Shown: one piece after another, positions 1-9,190 of the stretch
Position numbering within the stretch: position 1 is the stretch's first letter
Layout: each line of letters opens with the position of its first letter
From: Candidatus Dormiibacter inghamiae
Lineage (GTDB): Bacteria; Chloroflexota; Dormibacteria; Dormibacterales; Dormibacteraceae
Reading direction: 5' to 3'
DNA: 64,000 nt
Assembly (NCBI GenBank): GCA_016464825.1
Contig: JAEKNQ010000040.1
Span: 62,001 to 126,000, forward strand
Made by a program: the position numbers and the translations under genes
Notes under the pieces: model-generated
The model's input: only the letters and a program-made list of their open reading frames with translations
The model's database searches: none
What the model was told of the DNA's origin: nothing

Positions 1-1
1 G

Positions 2-211
2 GCCGCGCTCTATGAGAACGGCCTCACTCACCGGGTGGAGTTGGTGGCAACGGATCGAAGCATCCGAGCTCCGACCGGCGTCGCTCAAGGGCCGGTGGTC
101 AGTACGCCCCTGGAGCTCCGGATCGCCGAGCTGTTGCCTGTGCTGGCTCTGGCTGCCCTTCTCGTCTTCCTGGGGCTGGAGATGACGCGCCTGCGGCGGA
201 ACTTTCAATGA
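2..211 (+). CDS. C-terminal end of a membrane protein (5' end outside window)
   Basis: An open frame enters at the window edge and ends at TGA 209-211, giving about 69 residues. The segment ends in one hydrophobic helix (ELLPVLALAALLVFLGLEM) followed by a short basic tail (RLRRNF), so the protein is anchored with a small positive cytoplasmic end. Its stop overlaps the ATG of the next gene (ATGA, 208-211), which indicates one operon with it. No family can be recognised from the fragment. Confidence 0.6.
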   Translation, partial: AALYENGLTHRVELVATDRSIRAPTGVAQGPVVSTPLELRIAELLPVLALAALLVFLGLEMTRLRRNFQ

Positions 212-1023
212 GCTTGCGATGGCTCGATCTGCGGGCGGCGTTGCTGGCGCTGGTGGCCTGGTCGCTGCTCGCGGTGGCCGTGACGTGGGCCGTCAGCACA
301 GCCCTGGCGACGCTGTTCTTCGTGCCGGCCCTCGCGCTGGTGGTCGTCGCTACCTTCAGGACTATCCAACTCGGGACAGTGGTCGCTCTCCTCTGTGCAG
401 CCGGCTTCGGGTTTTCCCAACTGGTGACCTCCGCCCAGCCTGCCGGCCCCGAATTCGGGGTGCCGCAGGCGGAAACGAACTTGCCTCGGCTGCTCCAGCT
501 GACCAGCCCGGGCGGCGAGGCGGCGGCGATCCTAGGCGCCGCGCTGCTGCTGGCGACTGTCGCTCTGGGCAACCTCGTGGCCGGCCGCCTGCGCGGCGCG
601 AGAGGGCAGCAGGTGGAAGCCGCGGAGCGACTGCATCTGGAGCAGGCGGTGCCCGCGATGCTGATCCGCATCTCGCCTGAGAAGAGCCTGGCCTCCTCCC
701 CCGCAGGGGCTGCCGTGATCGCACGGCTGGCCGACATCGTCAGTGACGGGATAACCCCCTTCAACACAGTAGTGGTCCGCCGAGGCCAAGACGTGCTCGT
801 GCTGCTGAACGACGCCGACCCGACAGCCGCTGAGAAGGCAGTCGAAGCCAGCGCCGTCCGCGCGAAACGGGTGCTGAAACGCCGTTTTCGCACGGCTGTC
901 ACGCTGCTCCCCGGCCAGCCTGAAGACATCGAAGCCAAGCCGGCGGCTGCCGGCTCCCGCCCCCAGCCCAACGGGGTGTCCGGCCGCCGCCCGGCGGCCG
1001 ACCTGGCGGCAAGGAACCAGTAA
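208..1023 (+). CDS. Polytopic membrane protein with cytoplasmic C-terminal domain, function unknown
   Basis: This 271-residue protein has hydrophobic segments at about 9-30, 32-50, 55-73 and 104-126, then a soluble tail to the end. In the tail, a stretch around 165-225 (LADIVSDG, then VVVRRGQDVLVLL) has the spacing of the second half of a GGDEF domain, but no GGDEF signature is present, so any nucleotide-cyclase relation is only a weak suggestion. The start is set by the ATGA overlap with the upstream gene. It lies 20 bp before a DUF4397 gene and probably shares its transcript. Confidence 0.6.
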   Translation: MSLRWLDLRAALLALVAWSLLAVAVTWAVSTALATLFFVPALALVVVATFRTIQLGTVVALLCAAGFGFSQLVTSAQPAGPEFGVPQAETNLPRLLQLTSPGGEAAAILGAALLLATVALGNLVAGRLRGARGQQVEAAERLHLEQAVPAMLIRISPEKSLASSPAGAAVIARLADIVSDGITPFNTVVVRRGQDVLVLLNDADPTAAEKAVEASAVRAKRVLKRRFRTAVTLLPGQPEDIEAKPAAAGSRPQPNGVSGRRPAADLAARNQ

Positions 1024-1043
1024 TCGGAAACAGGAGACGAGAC

Positions 1044-1862
1044 ATGAGGTCGATCACTACAACCGGTGCCTTTGCCATCACGCTGGCCGCAGCTTCGCTG
1101 GCCGCCGCCGGCACTGTCGCCCAGGCCGCCGACCAGGCCAACGTCCGCATGGTCTACGTCTCGCCTGATGGGCCGAATGTGGACCTCTACTGGGACTCAT
1201 CGCAGGCGCTCACCAACGTCATCTACAAGACTGTGTCGACGTACATGACTGTCCCGCCCGGCGCCCACGATTTCCGCGTCAATCAGGCTGGTTCGAGCTC
1301 CGCCGTCGTGGCGGAGGTGCAGAGCTCCCTGGCCGCGGGCTCGTTCAACACCATAGTGGTGGGCGGTAAGTCGGGACAGCTGCGAGCCGCCGTGTTCAAT
1401 GACGCGATCACGACACCTGGCCAGGGTCAAGCCTCGGCGCGCTTCATTCACACGGCTCCAGAGGTCCCGGGAGTGGACGTGGCAGTCAAGGGTGGGCCTG
1501 TGCTCTTCACCAACATCTCCTTCCTGCAGGCGTCCAGCTATGGCTCGCTGGCGGCCGGTTCATACGATCTCGAGCTGAGGTCGACAGGCACCGACCAGGT
1601 GCTCTTCACGGCCACGGGTGTAGTGGCGTCGCGGGGAACCATCCACTCGCTGGCGGCCATCGGCGGCGTCGGCCGTCCGATCGAGCTGCTGCAGATAGCA
1701 GACGCCACGTCCAGCTCTTCCAGCCCGTCCGGAGGCGCCGACACAGGGGGAGGCGGCATGGCCATTCGCCAACCGGCGGCCCTGACCTTGGTGGCGCTCA
1801 GCCTCCTGCTCACCTGCCTGTTAGGCGCGACAGCCGTTCGGCGGCAGAGACGCCGGCTCTGA
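1044..1862 (+). CDS. Secreted DUF4397-domain protein with C-terminal sorting-like tail
   Basis: This 272-residue protein has a signal peptide ending near AQA (residue 28). A DUF4397-type body of beta strands follows, with the typical opening NVRMVYVSPDGPNVDLYWD and a second half beginning ARFIHTAPEVPGVDV. The C-terminus has a Ser/Gly linker, GADTG at 231-235, a hydrophobic helix (about 245-262) and the basic tail RRQRRRL. That order matches a cell-wall sorting signal, with GADTG where LPxTG would stand. A class F sortase gene lies 20 bp downstream, so this is the likely substrate. A GGAG ribosome site precedes the ATG. Domain assignment is good; sorting is inference. Confidence 0.8.
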   Translation: MRSITTTGAFAITLAAASLAAAGTVAQAADQANVRMVYVSPDGPNVDLYWDSSQALTNVIYKTVSTYMTVPPGAHDFRVNQAGSSSAVVAEVQSSLAAGSFNTIVVGGKSGQLRAAVFNDAITTPGQGQASARFIHTAPEVPGVDVAVKGGPVLFTNISFLQASSYGSLAAGSYDLELRSTGTDQVLFTATGVVASRGTIHSLAAIGGVGRPIELLQIADATSSSSSPSGGADTGGGGMAIRQPAALTLVALSLLLTCLLGATAVRRQRRRL

Positions 1863-1882
1863 AGGACCGGCCGGGCAAGGTA

Positions 1883-2614
1883 GTGCTGGCGGTCGCGGCT
1901 GCCGCCCTGGTTGCATACGCCTGCTTTCCTGGAGGCGGGGCAGTGATCCGTCCCCACGGAGCAGGAGCGGCACCGGCTCCGGGTTCCGCCCGGCTGCCGG
2001 CTCTGGCTGCAGCCCCGGGGGGCATGCAGCTGGCAACGCCGACAGTGCGGGCTCCGCTCGAAGGCGGCGGCGCTGTTCCTGCGCAGGACTCGCCCGAGCG
2101 GCCTGTCGCCGCGCAGCCACTGCGGATCGAGATCGCCAGCATCGGCGTCTCCTCCGGCCTCGGCCGGGTTGGGGTAGAGCCCGACGGCACCATTCAGGTG
2201 CCGAGCGACTACGGCCAGGCTGCGTGGTATGCGGGGGGCCCGGCCCCAGGCGAGCAGGGTCCGGCGGTGATCCTGGGTCACCTCGACTCGTTCACCGGAC
2301 CGGGCGTGTTCTGGAACCTGGCCAAGCTTCACCCTGGCGATCCGATGACAGTTGTGCGCCAGGACGGCGTGGCAGTTGGCTTCCACGTGTCAAGAGTGGA
2401 CAGCTTCCCGAGGGACCGTTTTCCGATCGCCGATGTGTACGGGGCGCTCCCCGGTCCCGAGCTGCGCCTGATTACCTGTGGCGGCACCTGGGACTGGGGG
2501 GCGAGGCGCTACGGCTCCAACTTGGTTGTCTTCGCCGCTGCCGACGTGCGGCCGTTCCCGGCGGAGATCCCAGCCGCGCGACAAATGGGGAGTCACGGCG
2601 CAACTGCAGATTGA
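1883..2614 (+). CDS. Class F sortase
   Basis: This 243-residue transpeptidase-type protein has an N-terminal hydrophobic anchor (about 1-15), a Pro/Ala/Gly-rich linker to about 78 and a sortase barrel to about 225. The catalytic set is visible: His133 in GHLDS, Cys199 in ITCGG and Arg208/209 before YGSN. Wording such as IEIASIGV, VPSDY and AWYAGGPAPGEQGP is typical of class E/F sortases, which attach surface proteins to the cell wall. The start used is GTG 1883; the frame is open back into the preceding gene without a better start. Its probable substrate is the adjacent DUF4397 protein. It converges with the minus-strand operon at 2847. Confidence 0.88.
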   Translation: MLAVAAAALVAYACFPGGGAVIRPHGAGAAPAPGSARLPALAAAPGGMQLATPTVRAPLEGGGAVPAQDSPERPVAAQPLRIEIASIGVSSGLGRVGVEPDGTIQVPSDYGQAAWYAGGPAPGEQGPAVILGHLDSFTGPGVFWNLAKLHPGDPMTVVRQDGVAVGFHVSRVDSFPRDRFPIADVYGALPGPELRLITCGGTWDWGARRYGSNLVVFAAADVRPFPAEIPAARQMGSHGATAD

Positions 2615-2783
2615 TTGAGTAGGGCGTGTGCTAGGCCACGCTGACCCCGAGCGAGGTGCCGAGGATCGGGGGTGTGGCGTAGCCTTCCTCGGTAGCGGCG
2701 CCCCTGGTGCCTATGCCGCCAAACCAGTCGAGCCCCCTCTCAACTCAAGAGAGGACAAGCTGCGAAACCACCCAGAGGCTGAG

Positions 2784-2844
2784 GCCGGCGGGTTGCAGCA
2801 ATCCCAGCCGGCCCGAGCCCAGCGCGCTGAGGGCGCGCCGGCTC
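2784..2844. terminator. Paired hairpins between convergent genes (candidate bidirectional terminator)
   Basis: Two inverted repeats lie between the convergent stop codons. The first pairs GCCGGC (2784-2789) with GCCGGC (2807-2812) around an inner GGG/CCC helix with single-base bulges. The second pairs GAGCC (2815-2819) and GCGCGC (2822-2827) with GCGCGC (2833-2838) and GGCTC (2840-2844), ending 2 bp from the stop of the minus-strand gene. No T-tract follows, so factor-independent termination is not assured. Confidence 0.45.
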
Positions 2845-2846
2845 AC

Positions 2847-5800
2847 CTACCCCACGCTGACTGTGTCGATGACAACCTGAGAGATGGCCCCGCCGTTGTG
2901 GGCAGTCACTGCCATGCCCGCCAACGATGGAGCTGTCATACCGATAGCGACGGTTGAGCCCGGGATCGCAGTCCAGGTGACCCCATCAGCCGAGGTGTAA
3001 GCGGTGAAGCTGCCGGCCGCGACTGTCACCCGTACATAGGCGGGCGGGGCTCCAGCCACTGAGCCGGCCGTCGCCGAGGCTCCGCCCTGAGTGGCGCGGT
3101 ATTGCACTACTACGCCGTGACCCGGCGTTACGAAGACCGCGTAGTAAGGCGAGGCGGGGTCGGTGCTCTGCCGGACCATCAAGCCGCCCTTGGCCCAGGG
3201 ATCGCTGTTGCCCTGCGACACCACGCGGCCGCTGACGCTCCCATCTCCCGGCAGCTGCTGCCAGACATAGTGGAATTGGTCAGCATTGCCCCAGATGTCG
3301 CTGCCACCTCCGTCGACGGTCCAGGCGCCGTTGTTCAGCGCTTGATCACCAGGAAGCCCCGGGTTTCCGATGTCGGCGCAGTTCCAGTTCGCGGGGCAGA
3401 AGACTGGAGGTGGTGGGGCAGTCGCAGTGATGGCGACGCTGTCCATGGTCACTGTGCTGAGAGCAAGACCGTTGTGCGAGGTCACGGCCAGGCCGCCGTA
3501 GACCGGGCCGCTGATTCCCGCCAGGACGATGCAGGATCCCCGTATGTAACTCCAGGTGGCCCCGTCAGCTGAGGAATAGGCGCAGAGGACAGAGCCTGAG
3601 CGGGCGACCCGAAGATAGGCGGGGACCGTTGCCGGAAAGCCCGTAAGTTCGGCGGCTGCCGCCCCCTGGCTCGGCCTGTACTGGATCTGGATACCGTTGC
3701 TTGGCGTGACGAGCGCGAAATAGTAGGCTGCGGCAGGATCAGCGCTCTGTCTGAGCATTACGCCGGCCTTTGCCCAGGGATCGGAGTTCGTCTGGGCGGT
3801 TACGTGCGCGCTCACCGTGCCGTCGCCCGGCACTGTCTGCCAGACGAAGTGGAACTGGTCTGAAGTCTGGAAGATGTCCGAACCACCTCCCTGGATCTGC
3901 CAGGTTCCGTTGTTGAGCGTCTGGCCCCCGGCCGGTGATGGCTGTCCGATGTCCTGGCAGCTCCAGACGGCGAAACAGCTCCACGCCGGCGGGGGAGCGG
4001 TCAGGCTGAGGACTACGTGGTCGAAAGTGACCGAACTGACGTTCGCGGTGTTGTGCGACGTGGCCGCCATGCCGGCCAAAGCCGGTCCACCGAAGAGCGC
4101 CACGCTGGATCCTGCAACAGGGGTCCAAGTGGCTCCGTCCGGCGAGCTGTAGGCCGAGAAGATGTTTCCGGACCTGGCCACTTCAAGGTAGGCCGGAACC
4201 GCTCCGGGCATCATGTTCGCCTGGACTGCGTTGCTGCCCTGGGTCGTGCGGTACTGGATCACTATGCCGTTTCCAGGCGTGGCCAGCGCAGCAAAGAAAG
4301 GGGCTCCGGGATCGGCAGACTGGCGCAGCATGACACCCGCCTTGGCGGAGGGATCAGTGTTCGTCTGCGTTGCCACCCGAGCGCTGAAACTGCCGTCACC
4401 CGCCAGCGTCTGCCAGATGTAGTGGAAGGAGTCGTAAGGTCCCCATATGTCAGTGCCGCCCGCCCCAACCGTCCAGACGCCGTTGCTGAAGAACTGCTCG
4501 CCGGCGGGGGTTGGATAGCCGATGTCTGCGCACGACCATCCGGCGAGACAGGCGATCGGCGGCGGTGGGGCATTGGGGGTCACGCGGACTTGGGTGAAGG
4601 TGGCGGTGCCCAGCTTGCCCCCGTTCTGCGAGGTGACGGCGAGCCCGGCCAAGCCGGCTCCGCCGTACACGGTCCGTGCGCTGTCCGGCAGGTAGGTCCA
4701 GTTCACTCCGTCAGTGGATGTGAAGGTGCTGAACGTATTGCCTGATCGCTGAACCTGGAAGTAGGCTGGGACGGTGCCCGGCACGGTGGCCGCTGGGGGT
4801 AGGATCCGCAGGCCCTGTGTTGCGCGATACAGGACCTGAATGCCGGCGCCGGGAGTCACGAACACCCCATAGAAGGGCGAGCCCGGATCGGTGCTCTGGC
4901 GCAGCATGATGCCGGCCTTGGCCCCAGGACTGGTGTTGGTCTGGGTCGCGACGCGGGCGATTACCGTGGTATCACCTGCCACCGGCTGCCAGACGTAGTG
5001 GAACTGGTCGGAGTAGTACGAGATGTCGTTGCCGGCACCGCTCACTGTCCAGGTGCCGCCGGCCAGGGTCTGATCCCCGACCAGGCGTGGGTTGCCTACA
5101 TCTCGGCAGCTCCAGCCGGCGGGGCAGGCGCTCGCTGGCGGTGGCGCGACTGGAGCCGGACCCGGGGTGCCGACTGCGACGCCCGTGAAGCGAGCCGCTC
5201 CTGACGTGCCGTTGACAGCTGAGCTGGCGGCGAGGCCCACCATCGCCGCGGCCGGCAGGGTCACTGTCGCGTCAGTGCCAGGGATCAGTGTGTAGTTGGT
5301 GCCGTCCGCCGCGGTCGCCGCCTGGAAGTGATCCCCACGTCGCTGCACTTCGAGGTACACGGGCAGGGCCTTTGCAGCGCTCTGGACAGTGGTCGTAACG
5401 CCGCCGAACTGGGTGCGGTATTGAACGGTCATGCCTGTACCCGACGTCCGGAACGCTGCATAGTAGGGCGAACCGGCATCGTTACTCTGGCGCACCATCA
5501 GGCCGGCCTGGGCGGCCGGGTTGGTGGCCTGCTGGGCGGTCAGCCTGGCGGTTATCTGGGCATCGCCGGTGATGGTCTCACTCATCGACCGAAACTGGTC
5601 GGCAGTGCCCCGGACGCCAGCACCGCCCGCCTGGATGGCCCAGTTGCCTCCTTGGACGGCCTCTGAGCCCGCCGGCAGCGGGGCCCCGATGTCCTGGCAG
5701 GTCCATCCCGGCGGGCAGTTGGGATCGGGGGGCGGGGGATTCACCGCCGTCAGGCCAAAGGCATATTCGTTGCCGTCGGTTGAGCCTACGAAGATCCTGC

Positions 5801-7319
5801 CGGTTGACACGCTGGGCGAACCGTAGATCACCGCGCCCGTCGTGTAGCTGTAGAGCCGGGTGCCCGAGGCCGCGTCCAGCACCTCGAGCGTCGCGCCGGC
5901 GCCCGCGATCACCATTCCGTTCGCGTAAGCAAGCGCAGGGACTACCGGCGCAGCCGTGGGGTGCTCCCAGACGTACCGACCAGTCGCCGGGTCGAGTGCG
6001 CGCACGAACCCCGGTGTACCCACTCCGTTGATGGTGGTGTTGCCACCCGCGAAATAGAGCAACCCGTTACCGAACGCTCCAGACGAGACGCTCGCATCGC
6101 CACATGGAGAGCAGGTGCCACCCTTGGCGATCTGCTGCTGCCACACCGGTCCAGCCGAAATGTTGTTGCGGTTGAAGCCATAGGCCCAGCCCCCCTTGTT
6201 GAGCCCCGCGACCAGCGGGTGGCCGGCGGCGTCCGCGAACAGGATCGGGCTGGTGCCCCAGTCCGAGTCCACCCCGGTCTGCGCCGGTGGAACCGTCCAG
6301 TAACCCTTGACGGCGAGGCTCGTCGCGTCCAGCGAAACCATTGCCTGCGCCAGCGGTTCGTTGAAACCGCTGGTCGTACCTGTGGTGACGAAGATGGTGT
6401 TGGTCGCAGGATCGACTACTGGTGTGGTCCAGATGCCGCCGCCGGTCTGACCAGGGGGCGCGGCGTTGAAGGTGTTGACCACTTGGTGAGTGGTGAGGTT
6501 GACCTGCAGCAGCTGGCCCTGTACGAGCGGGCAATCGCCCAGGCTGGAGATGCCTATATACGCGTAGCCGTTGTACAGCAATGGGCTCGCCCAGTTGTAG
6601 TGGCCTCCCGCCGCACTGTTGTCGCCGGTGGGCACTGTCCACAACACCGCGCCCGTATTCGCGTCCAGGGCGTACCAATTGGAGTCTCCGCCGCCGAGGT
6701 AAACGACGCCGTTCAGAACCGTTGGCGCGGATGAGATGCCCGCAGTCCTCGGGAAGCAGCCGGCCCCACCGGTCGTCGTCCCGAGAAAGGCCTTCCACTT
6801 GACGGCGCCCGAGGCGGCGTCAACCGCATACTCGAACCCATCCCAGGAACCGACGTAGGCCGTGCCGGCCACAATGGTGGCCGAGGCGGCGATCGGGCCG
6901 CCGGTCTTCAGCGCCCACGACGTGCCGAGCTGGGCAACATTGCCGGGAGCGAGGGTCGTCTCGGCGCTTGCTCCCGTGCGCTGGGGGTCGTGCAGGTAGG
7001 TGGGCCAGTCGTCCGCTGGGCCGGGGACCGCCGCCGCAGCCGCCGGTTTGGTGGGCTGCGTTGGCTTGGTGGGCTGCGCCGGGTTAGGGGTTTGGATCGG
7101 CTGCGACGCGGGGGGCTTCGGCGACGCCTGGGGGCTGGGCGACGCTTGTGGGCTCGGCGAAGCGGATGGGGTTGGTGACGCCGGAGGACCTGCACTGGGC
7201 CCCGGCGTGGGGGCCGGTGACCCCTGGGCGCTGACGGAACCTGCTGTCAGCAGAAGGAGCACGAGCGCCGACAGCAGGGCGGATGGCAGCTTCACGTTTC
7301 GTCGGTGCGTCGGTGTCAT
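2847..7319 (-). CDS. Giant secreted PQQ-type beta-propeller protein with five concanavalin-like repeats
   Basis: This 1490-residue protein has a signal peptide (about 1-31) and a Pro/Ser/Ala/Thr-rich stalk to about 100 containing SPSPQA-type repeats. A quinoprotein-like beta-propeller follows to about 525 (blade signatures such as VAGTAYVGSWDG, VYLGGGDSNWYALDANTGAVLW and IFVGSTDGNEYAF). Then come five repeats of about 190 residues starting near 532, 730, 922, 1112 and 1307. Each opens with a Cys-x4-5-Cys motif (CPPGWTCQDIG and variants) and contains DQF(H/R) and an AG(L/I/V)M(V/L)RQS motif, like the DUF1349 concanavalin-like fold. It is the last gene of a four-gene overlapping operon with two glycosyltransferases. 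It is likely a surface carbohydrate-binding or adhesive protein; enzymatic activity is not evident. Confidence 0.82.
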   Translation of the reverse strand: MTPTHRRNVKLPSALLSALVLLLLTAGSVSAQGSPAPTPGPSAGPPASPTPSASPSPQASPSPQASPKPPASQPIQTPNPAQPTKPTQPTKPAAAAAVPGPADDWPTYLHDPQRTGASAETTLAPGNVAQLGTSWALKTGGPIAASATIVAGTAYVGSWDGFEYAVDAASGAVKWKAFLGTTTGGAGCFPRTAGISSAPTVLNGVVYLGGGDSNWYALDANTGAVLWTVPTGDNSAAGGHYNWASPLLYNGYAYIGISSLGDCPLVQGQLLQVNLTTHQVVNTFNAAPPGQTGGGIWTTPVVDPATNTIFVTTGTTSGFNEPLAQAMVSLDATSLAVKGYWTVPPAQTGVDSDWGTSPILFADAAGHPLVAGLNKGGWAYGFNRNNISAGPVWQQQIAKGGTCSPCGDASVSSGAFGNGLLYFAGGNTTINGVGTPGFVRALDPATGRYVWEHPTAAPVVPALAYANGMVIAGAGATLEVLDAASGTRLYSYTTGAVIYGSPSVSTGRIFVGSTDGNEYAFGLTAVNPPPPDPNCPPGWTCQDIGAPLPAGSEAVQGGNWAIQAGGAGVRGTADQFRSMSETITGDAQITARLTAQQATNPAAQAGLMVRQSNDAGSPYYAAFRTSGTGMTVQYRTQFGGVTTTVQSAAKALPVYLEVQRRGDHFQAATAADGTNYTLIPGTDATVTLPAAAMVGLAASSAVNGTSGAARFTGVAVGTPGPAPVAPPPASACPAGWSCRDVGNPRLVGDQTLAGGTWTVSGAGNDISYYSDQFHYVWQPVAGDTTVIARVATQTNTSPGAKAGIMLRQSTDPGSPFYGVFVTPGAGIQVLYRATQGLRILPPAATVPGTVPAYFQVQRSGNTFSTFTSTDGVNWTYLPDSARTVYGGAGLAGLAVTSQNGGKLGTATFTQVRVTPNAPPPPIACLAGWSCADIGYPTPAGEQFFSNGVWTVGAGGTDIWGPYDSFHYIWQTLAGDGSFSARVATQTNTDPSAKAGVMLRQSADPGAPFFAALATPGNGIVIQYRTTQGSNAVQANMMPGAVPAYLEVARSGNIFSAYSSPDGATWTPVAGSSVALFGGPALAGMAATSHNTANVSSVTFDHVVLSLTAPPPAWSCFAVWSCQDIGQPSPAGGQTLNNGTWQIQGGGSDIFQTSDQFHFVWQTVPGDGTVSAHVTAQTNSDPWAKAGVMLRQSADPAAAYYFALVTPSNGIQIQYRPSQGAAAAELTGFPATVPAYLRVARSGSVLCAYSSADGATWSYIRGSCIVLAGISGPVYGGLAVTSHNGLALSTVTMDSVAITATAPPPPVFCPANWNCADIGNPGLPGDQALNNGAWTVDGGGSDIWGNADQFHYVWQQLPGDGSVSGRVVSQGNSDPWAKGGLMVRQSTDPASPYYAVFVTPGHGVVVQYRATQGGASATAGSVAGAPPAYVRVTVAAGSFTAYTSADGVTWTAIPGSTVAIGMTAPSLAGMAVTAHNGGAISQVVIDTVSVG

Positions 7320-9190
7320 GGCTGCGCCTCCGGGTCCAGGTGATAGAGCCGCCAGGTGCTGAAGCCGCCGAGATCCGGGTACTCACGTACCAGGTGCGCG
7401 TTGGCCATGCCACCGGCGTAGAGGGTCGGGTACTGGCGATTGACAGCGTCGAGCCTGCCGAGGTCGGTCGGGCTGGGCACCAACACGTACTGGATTCCAG
7501 ACGCCGCGGGGTCAGAAAGCACGGCTTTGAAGTCACGATCCGAGGTGATCACAAACTGCTTTGGGTTGCTTGAGTTGATAGGGATCGGAAAGCCCATGAA
7601 GTCGTCCAGCAGCACAGAGCCCGGCCGCAGTGCTCTGGCGTCAAGATCGGCCGCGATCTTTCGTTCGGTTACGTAACGCTGCACTGCTTGCCTTTCGGCC
7701 GCGCCCTGAGGCGCATAGATGGCGCGTATTTGGGGGGCGTCAAAATAGTTGAGGCGCGAGCTCGTGATGCCAGAGATCGAGACAGGCAGAGCCACACCGA
7801 TGGCGAGCACCGCTGTCAATGGGGCGAGTTGACCGACCCGCCAGCGCCCACCCAGCACACTCCCCTTGATGAGTGCGAGCGAGGGGAGCTCGGCGGCTCG
7901 TGCACGGATGGCCCTGGCTGCGCCAGTGACCGGGCCATGCAGCACCCGTGCGCCGGCGCGCACCCGGCCCGACCAGGGCCGCCGAGGGCCCGTCCACCCA
8001 TCAACCGACCAACCGGCGACGCGAGCTGGCGCGAGCAGCGTGCCCGTCGTGAGCACCGCCAGCGGCACTGTCACAATCATGTAGCGCAGCTCGTGATCGA
8101 TGGTGCTCGCGGCGTTGGACAAGAACATGAAGCCGAGCACGGGGCCCAGGATGAGGAGCACTGCAGCGACGTCAGGCGTCAGCCCGCTAAACCACGCTCG
8201 CAGCGCCGCGCCGGCGATCAGGATCGCGATGAACGGCTCTAGAACGAAGATCTGATTCATCGCGTAGGCGGCCCAGCCTCCAGGCACGGTTGGGGCGGCG
8301 GTCTTGGCCGCCAGCTGGGAACTGGTGCCGTATGCGGACGAGAACTGCTCCAGGGCGTTACCAGTGATCACCCAGCTGACCACCAGCCAGACCAGGAACG
8401 CACCGACCACAGGCGCGCCAACCACAGCGGCGGTGCTGAGCGCCTTGTCCAACCGCTCATGGCTGGTGCCGCGGGCGGACCTGTAGGCGGCTCCTGCGAC
8501 CAGTGCGACAGCGGCCGCGCCGGCCAGCAGACCTTCGTATCGGGTCAGGTAGGCCGCCGCCAGCGCCAGCCCCGCGCTCATGCCCCAATGCAGCTCGCCG
8601 CTTCGCAACCAGCCAGCTATCCGCCTCGTGCCCATGAGCAGAAACAGAAGGAACATCGCCTCGCTCATCCCGTTGGCGGCATAAACGAGGACCAAGGGGT
8701 GGATGGCGAAAGCTACTGCAAGCGCGCTCCGCCTCAAGCGGTCCAGCCCCATGTCGGCCAGAAACAGCGCCATCTCCCGAACGGCTCCGGCCATGCAGAT
8801 GGCCGAAACCAGGCTGCCGGCGAAGTTGTAGGTGGTCATCGCGGGCCAGATCCACTTGAATGGCACCAGGGGCAGCAGCGCTAGCACCGGCAGCGGGCTC
8901 CAGACGAAGCCGATCGCTGCCAGATGCGGGTCGTGGCCGAAGAGCATCCGCTGGGCGCTGGCAATGCGCGAGTAGGCATCGTTGGCCAGCAGATGCTGAT
9001 TCAGAGCTAGATACGCAGCCGCGGCCAGGTATCCGGCAAAGGCCACCGCGAACACGAGGTCGGCTTCCCCGAACCGCCTATTGGCGCGCCCAAACGCCAG
9101 TTTTCGCTGACCGGTTGGTGCCGACTTGAGCGGCATTGCTACAGCTTGTCCGCCGCGCCCTGACCGCTGCCTCGCGCGGAGCTCAGCCAT
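7316..9190 (-). CDS. Polytopic GT39/mannosyltransferase-like membrane protein
   Basis: This 624-residue integral membrane protein has many hydrophobic helices from about 42 to 480 and an extracytoplasmic C-terminal domain to the end. The first loop contains NDAYSRIASAQRMLFGHDPHL, a layout shared with lipid-linked-sugar-dependent glycosyltransferases, whose first loop carries an acidic residue. TRYEG near residue 215 is also characteristic. The start overlaps the upstream GT2 by 8 bp and its stop overlaps the giant secreted protein by 4 bp. A role in glycosylating secreted proteins or glycans from a polyprenyl-phosphate donor is inferred. A plain transporter is less likely. Confidence 0.65.
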   Translation of the reverse strand: MAELRARQRSGRGGQAVAMPLKSAPTGQRKLAFGRANRRFGEADLVFAVAFAGYLAAAAYLALNQHLLANDAYSRIASAQRMLFGHDPHLAAIGFVWSPLPVLALLPLVPFKWIWPAMTTYNFAGSLVSAICMAGAVREMALFLADMGLDRLRRSALAVAFAIHPLVLVYAANGMSEAMFLLFLLMGTRRIAGWLRSGELHWGMSAGLALAAAYLTRYEGLLAGAAAVALVAGAAYRSARGTSHERLDKALSTAAVVGAPVVGAFLVWLVVSWVITGNALEQFSSAYGTSSQLAAKTAAPTVPGGWAAYAMNQIFVLEPFIAILIAGAALRAWFSGLTPDVAAVLLILGPVLGFMFLSNAASTIDHELRYMIVTVPLAVLTTGTLLAPARVAGWSVDGWTGPRRPWSGRVRAGARVLHGPVTGAARAIRARAAELPSLALIKGSVLGGRWRVGQLAPLTAVLAIGVALPVSISGITSSRLNYFDAPQIRAIYAPQGAAERQAVQRYVTERKIAADLDARALRPGSVLLDDFMGFPIPINSSNPKQFVITSDRDFKAVLSDPAASGIQYVLVPSPTDLGRLDAVNRQYPTLYAGGMANAHLVREYPDLGGFSTWRLYHLDPEAQP

